Assembly: GCA_034620365.1 (NCBI GenBank)
Contig: JAQGEQ010000016.1
Span: 1-64,000 of the forward strand
Direction: 5' to 3'
DNA: 64,000 bases
Source: Pegea sp. RAD2-039
Taxonomy: Eukaryota; Chordata; Thaliacea; Salpida; Salpidae
In this document: in pieces, positions 62,100-64,000 of the stretch
Layout: each line of letters starts with the position of its first letter
Numbering within the stretch: the first letter of the stretch is position 1
The notes under the pieces: generated by a model
Databases searched by the model: none
The model's input: the letters and a program-made list of their open reading frames with translations, nothing else
What the model was told of the DNA's origin: nothing
Made by a program: the position numbers and the translations under genes

Positions 62100-62830
62100 A
62101 CCAAAGAGGGTACCTGAAGAGAGCATTTCGAGCTAACACATACTCACAAATAGTATCTATTATTGTTGGCAATATCAAAACGGTTCAACTTCTGTTTCAA
62201 CAACACAAGTGATTATGACATGGCAATGTCTGATGACAGTTTTTCCAGGTACCAGTTGCACAAAATCAAAAATTAGTGGTTGTTGGTCACGTGGTTGTTG
62301 GTCACGGGGTCCCTGGTCACGTGGTCGCTAGTCACGTAGTTGTTGGTCACGTGGCTGTTGGTCACGGGGTCGCTAGTTACGTGGTTGTTGGTCACGTGGT
62401 CGTTAGTCAAGTGGTTGTTGGTCACGTGGTCGTTGGTCACGTGGTCGTTGGTCACGTGGTCGTTAGTCAAGTTGATGTTGGTCAAGTGATTGTTGGTCAC
62501 GTGGTCCTTTGTTCTTGGTTTAACGCCTTTGCCAATTTTAATATATTTTTATTTATCTAAAATTCAATTTATAAAGTTGATTAAACTAATTTTCAAGCTT
62601 TCTAACTTTTGTAAAAACCTTTTGTTTTGATTCAATAAAAACATAAACTTGTTTTTGTAGCTACTTTTTAAAAACAAAGCTTTTTCAAAGGTTAAACTAA
62701 GTGATATGATCAGAAAAGCGTTTAAGAAATGATCAAAATTTAAATAATTTAATCATTTAAGGAAATTCAAAGTTGACAGTTTACGATCTATTTGGTAAAT
62801 CACCCTAAATACTAAATCTACAGAAATTTA
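62100..62830. repeat. Higher-order repeat unit with E-box array (block B)
   Basis: One unit of the 769-bp family with an E-box array at 62,276-62,510. It combines the left part of A's short first unit with an array like those of A's units 1-3. B therefore has two units where A has five. Confidence 0.85.
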
Positions 62831-63045
62831 TTGGTGGTTTTATTTCTTTATTTGTTACAATAAATACGAAGGAAGGTACCTGAAGAGAGCACCTCTCTCT
62901 AACACAAATCCTCACAAAAAACATCTTATAATGTTGGCAATATCAAAACGGTTCAACTTCTGTTTCAACAACACGAGTGGTTCTGACAGGGTAATGTCTG
63001 ATGGCAGGTTTTTCGAGTACCAACTGCGCAAAATCAAAAATTAGT
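62831..63045. repeat. Left part of the last higher-order unit (block B)
   Basis: Same AT-rich left part as 37,080-37,350 but without the TATA-rich palindrome insertion present in A. Confidence 0.75.
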
Positions 63046-64000
63046 GGTTGTTGGTCACGTGGTTGTTGGTCACGTGGTAGTTGGTCACGTGGACGTTGGT
63101 CAGGTGGTTGTTGGTCACGTGGTCGTTATTCAAGTGGTCATTGGTCACGTGGTAGTTGGTCAAATGGTAGTTAGTCAAGTGGTTGTTGGTCACGTAGTCG
63201 TTAGTCACGTGGTTGCTGGTCACGCAGTTGTTGGTCGCGTGGTTGTTAGTCAAGTGGTTGTTGGTCATGTGGTTGTTGGTCACGTGGTTGTTGATCACGG
63301 GGTCGCTGGTAACGTGGTCTTTGGTCACGTCGTAGTTGGTCAAGTGGTTTTTGGTCACGTGGTCGTTGGTCACGTGTTGGTTGGTCACGTGGTCGTTAGT
63401 CAATTGGTTGTTGTTCACGTGCTCGTTGGTCACGTGGTGGTTAGTCAAGTTGATGTTGGTCACGTGGTCGCTGCTCACGTGGTCCTTAGTCAAGTGATTG
63501 TTGGTCACGTGCTCGTTGGTCACGTGGTCATTAGTCAAGTGATTGTTGGTCACGTGGTCGTTGGTTGCGTGGTTGTTGGTCACGTCGTAGTTGGTCAAGT
63601 GGTTGTTGATCACGTGGTCGTTAGTCAATTAATTGTTGGTCACGTGGTAGCTGGTCACGTGGTCGTTGGTCACGTGGTCGTTGGTCACGTGGTTGTTGGT
63701 CACGTGATTGTTGGTCACGTGCTCGTTGGTCACGTGGTCGTTAGTCAAGTTGATGTTGGTCACGTGGTTGTTGGTCACGTGGTCGTTAGTCAAGTGATTG
63801 TTGGTCACGTGGTGGTTAATCAAGTTGATGTTGGTCACGTGGTAGTTGGTCACGTGGTCGTTAGTCAATTGGTTGTTAGTCACGTGATTGTTGGTCACGT
63901 GCTCGTTGGTCACGTGGTCGTTAGTCAAGTTGATGTTGGTCACGTGGTTGTTGGTCACGTGGTCGTTGGTTGCGTGGTTGTTGGTCACGTCGTAGTTGGT
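63046..64000. repeat. 15-bp E-box minisatellite, main array (block B, cut by window end)
   Basis: At least 63 units of the 15-bp repeat, continuing past the window edge. Same monomer variants as 37,351-38,972, in phase and with no visible length changes. Minus-strand frames stay open except for one stop-bearing unit near 63,628. Confidence 0.95.

Larger units (their letters stand above)
42924..64000. repeat. Segmental duplication, block B (runs off the right edge)
   Basis: Second copy of block A from its first base (13,779 corresponds to 42,924). It ends at the window edge inside the E-box array, at a place equivalent to the middle of A's array. Differences from A are scattered substitutions, small gaps and changed satellite lengths. 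Confidence 0.95.

Overview
The window reads as nuclear DNA of an invertebrate animal. It is very AT-rich, its genes have short T-rich introns (several of 50-53 bp), and it carries two intact copies of a Nemo-like kinase (NLK/LIT-1), a kinase known from animals. It also has eukaryotic tRNA-Glu genes with internal A and B boxes and non-LTR retrotransposon debris. The clade cannot be fixed from this sequence alone.

Layout. (1) 1-9,997: two direct copies of a 4.1-kb repeat (1-4,115 and 5,886-9,997) separated by 1.77 kb holding a small Ty3/gypsy-like fossil. (2) 9,998-13,778: AT-rich single-copy DNA with one intronless 300-residue gene of unknown family (12,481-13,383). (3) Block A, 13,779-38,972: a 7-kb gene-poor stretch, a minus-strand exon candidate beside a tRNA-Glu gene, a 3.9-kb array of a 25-bp repeat carrying the CRE palindrome TGACGTCA, LINE fragments, NLK copy 1, and 769-bp higher-order repeats ending in a 1.6-kb array of a 15-bp repeat carrying the E-box palindrome CACGTG. 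(4) 38,973-42,923: a third, older copy of the DNA that follows the CRE array, interrupted by extra sequence. (5) Block B, 42,924 to the window end: a second copy of block A in the same order (tRNA-Glu, shorter CRE array, LINE fragments, NLK copy 2, E-box repeats), running off the right edge inside the E-box array. The window is therefore a young tandem segmental duplication with a period of about 28-29 kb.

Genes: the confident genes are two NLK copies (393 residues, eight exons each), two tRNA-Glu(UUC) genes and the 300-residue single-exon gene. By eye the two NLK coding sequences differ at about 12 positions, only two of which change a residue, so both look functional and constrained.

The most unusual content is the pair of unrelated minisatellites. 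Each unit is built around a palindrome with an ACGT centre that is a textbook binding site for a leucine-zipper factor family: CRE/ATF (bZIP) every 25 bp and E-box/CLEAR-like (bHLH-ZIP) every 15 bp. They lie upstream and downstream of the NLK gene in both blocks. Whether they act as factor-binding arrays or are only unstable satellites cannot be settled here.
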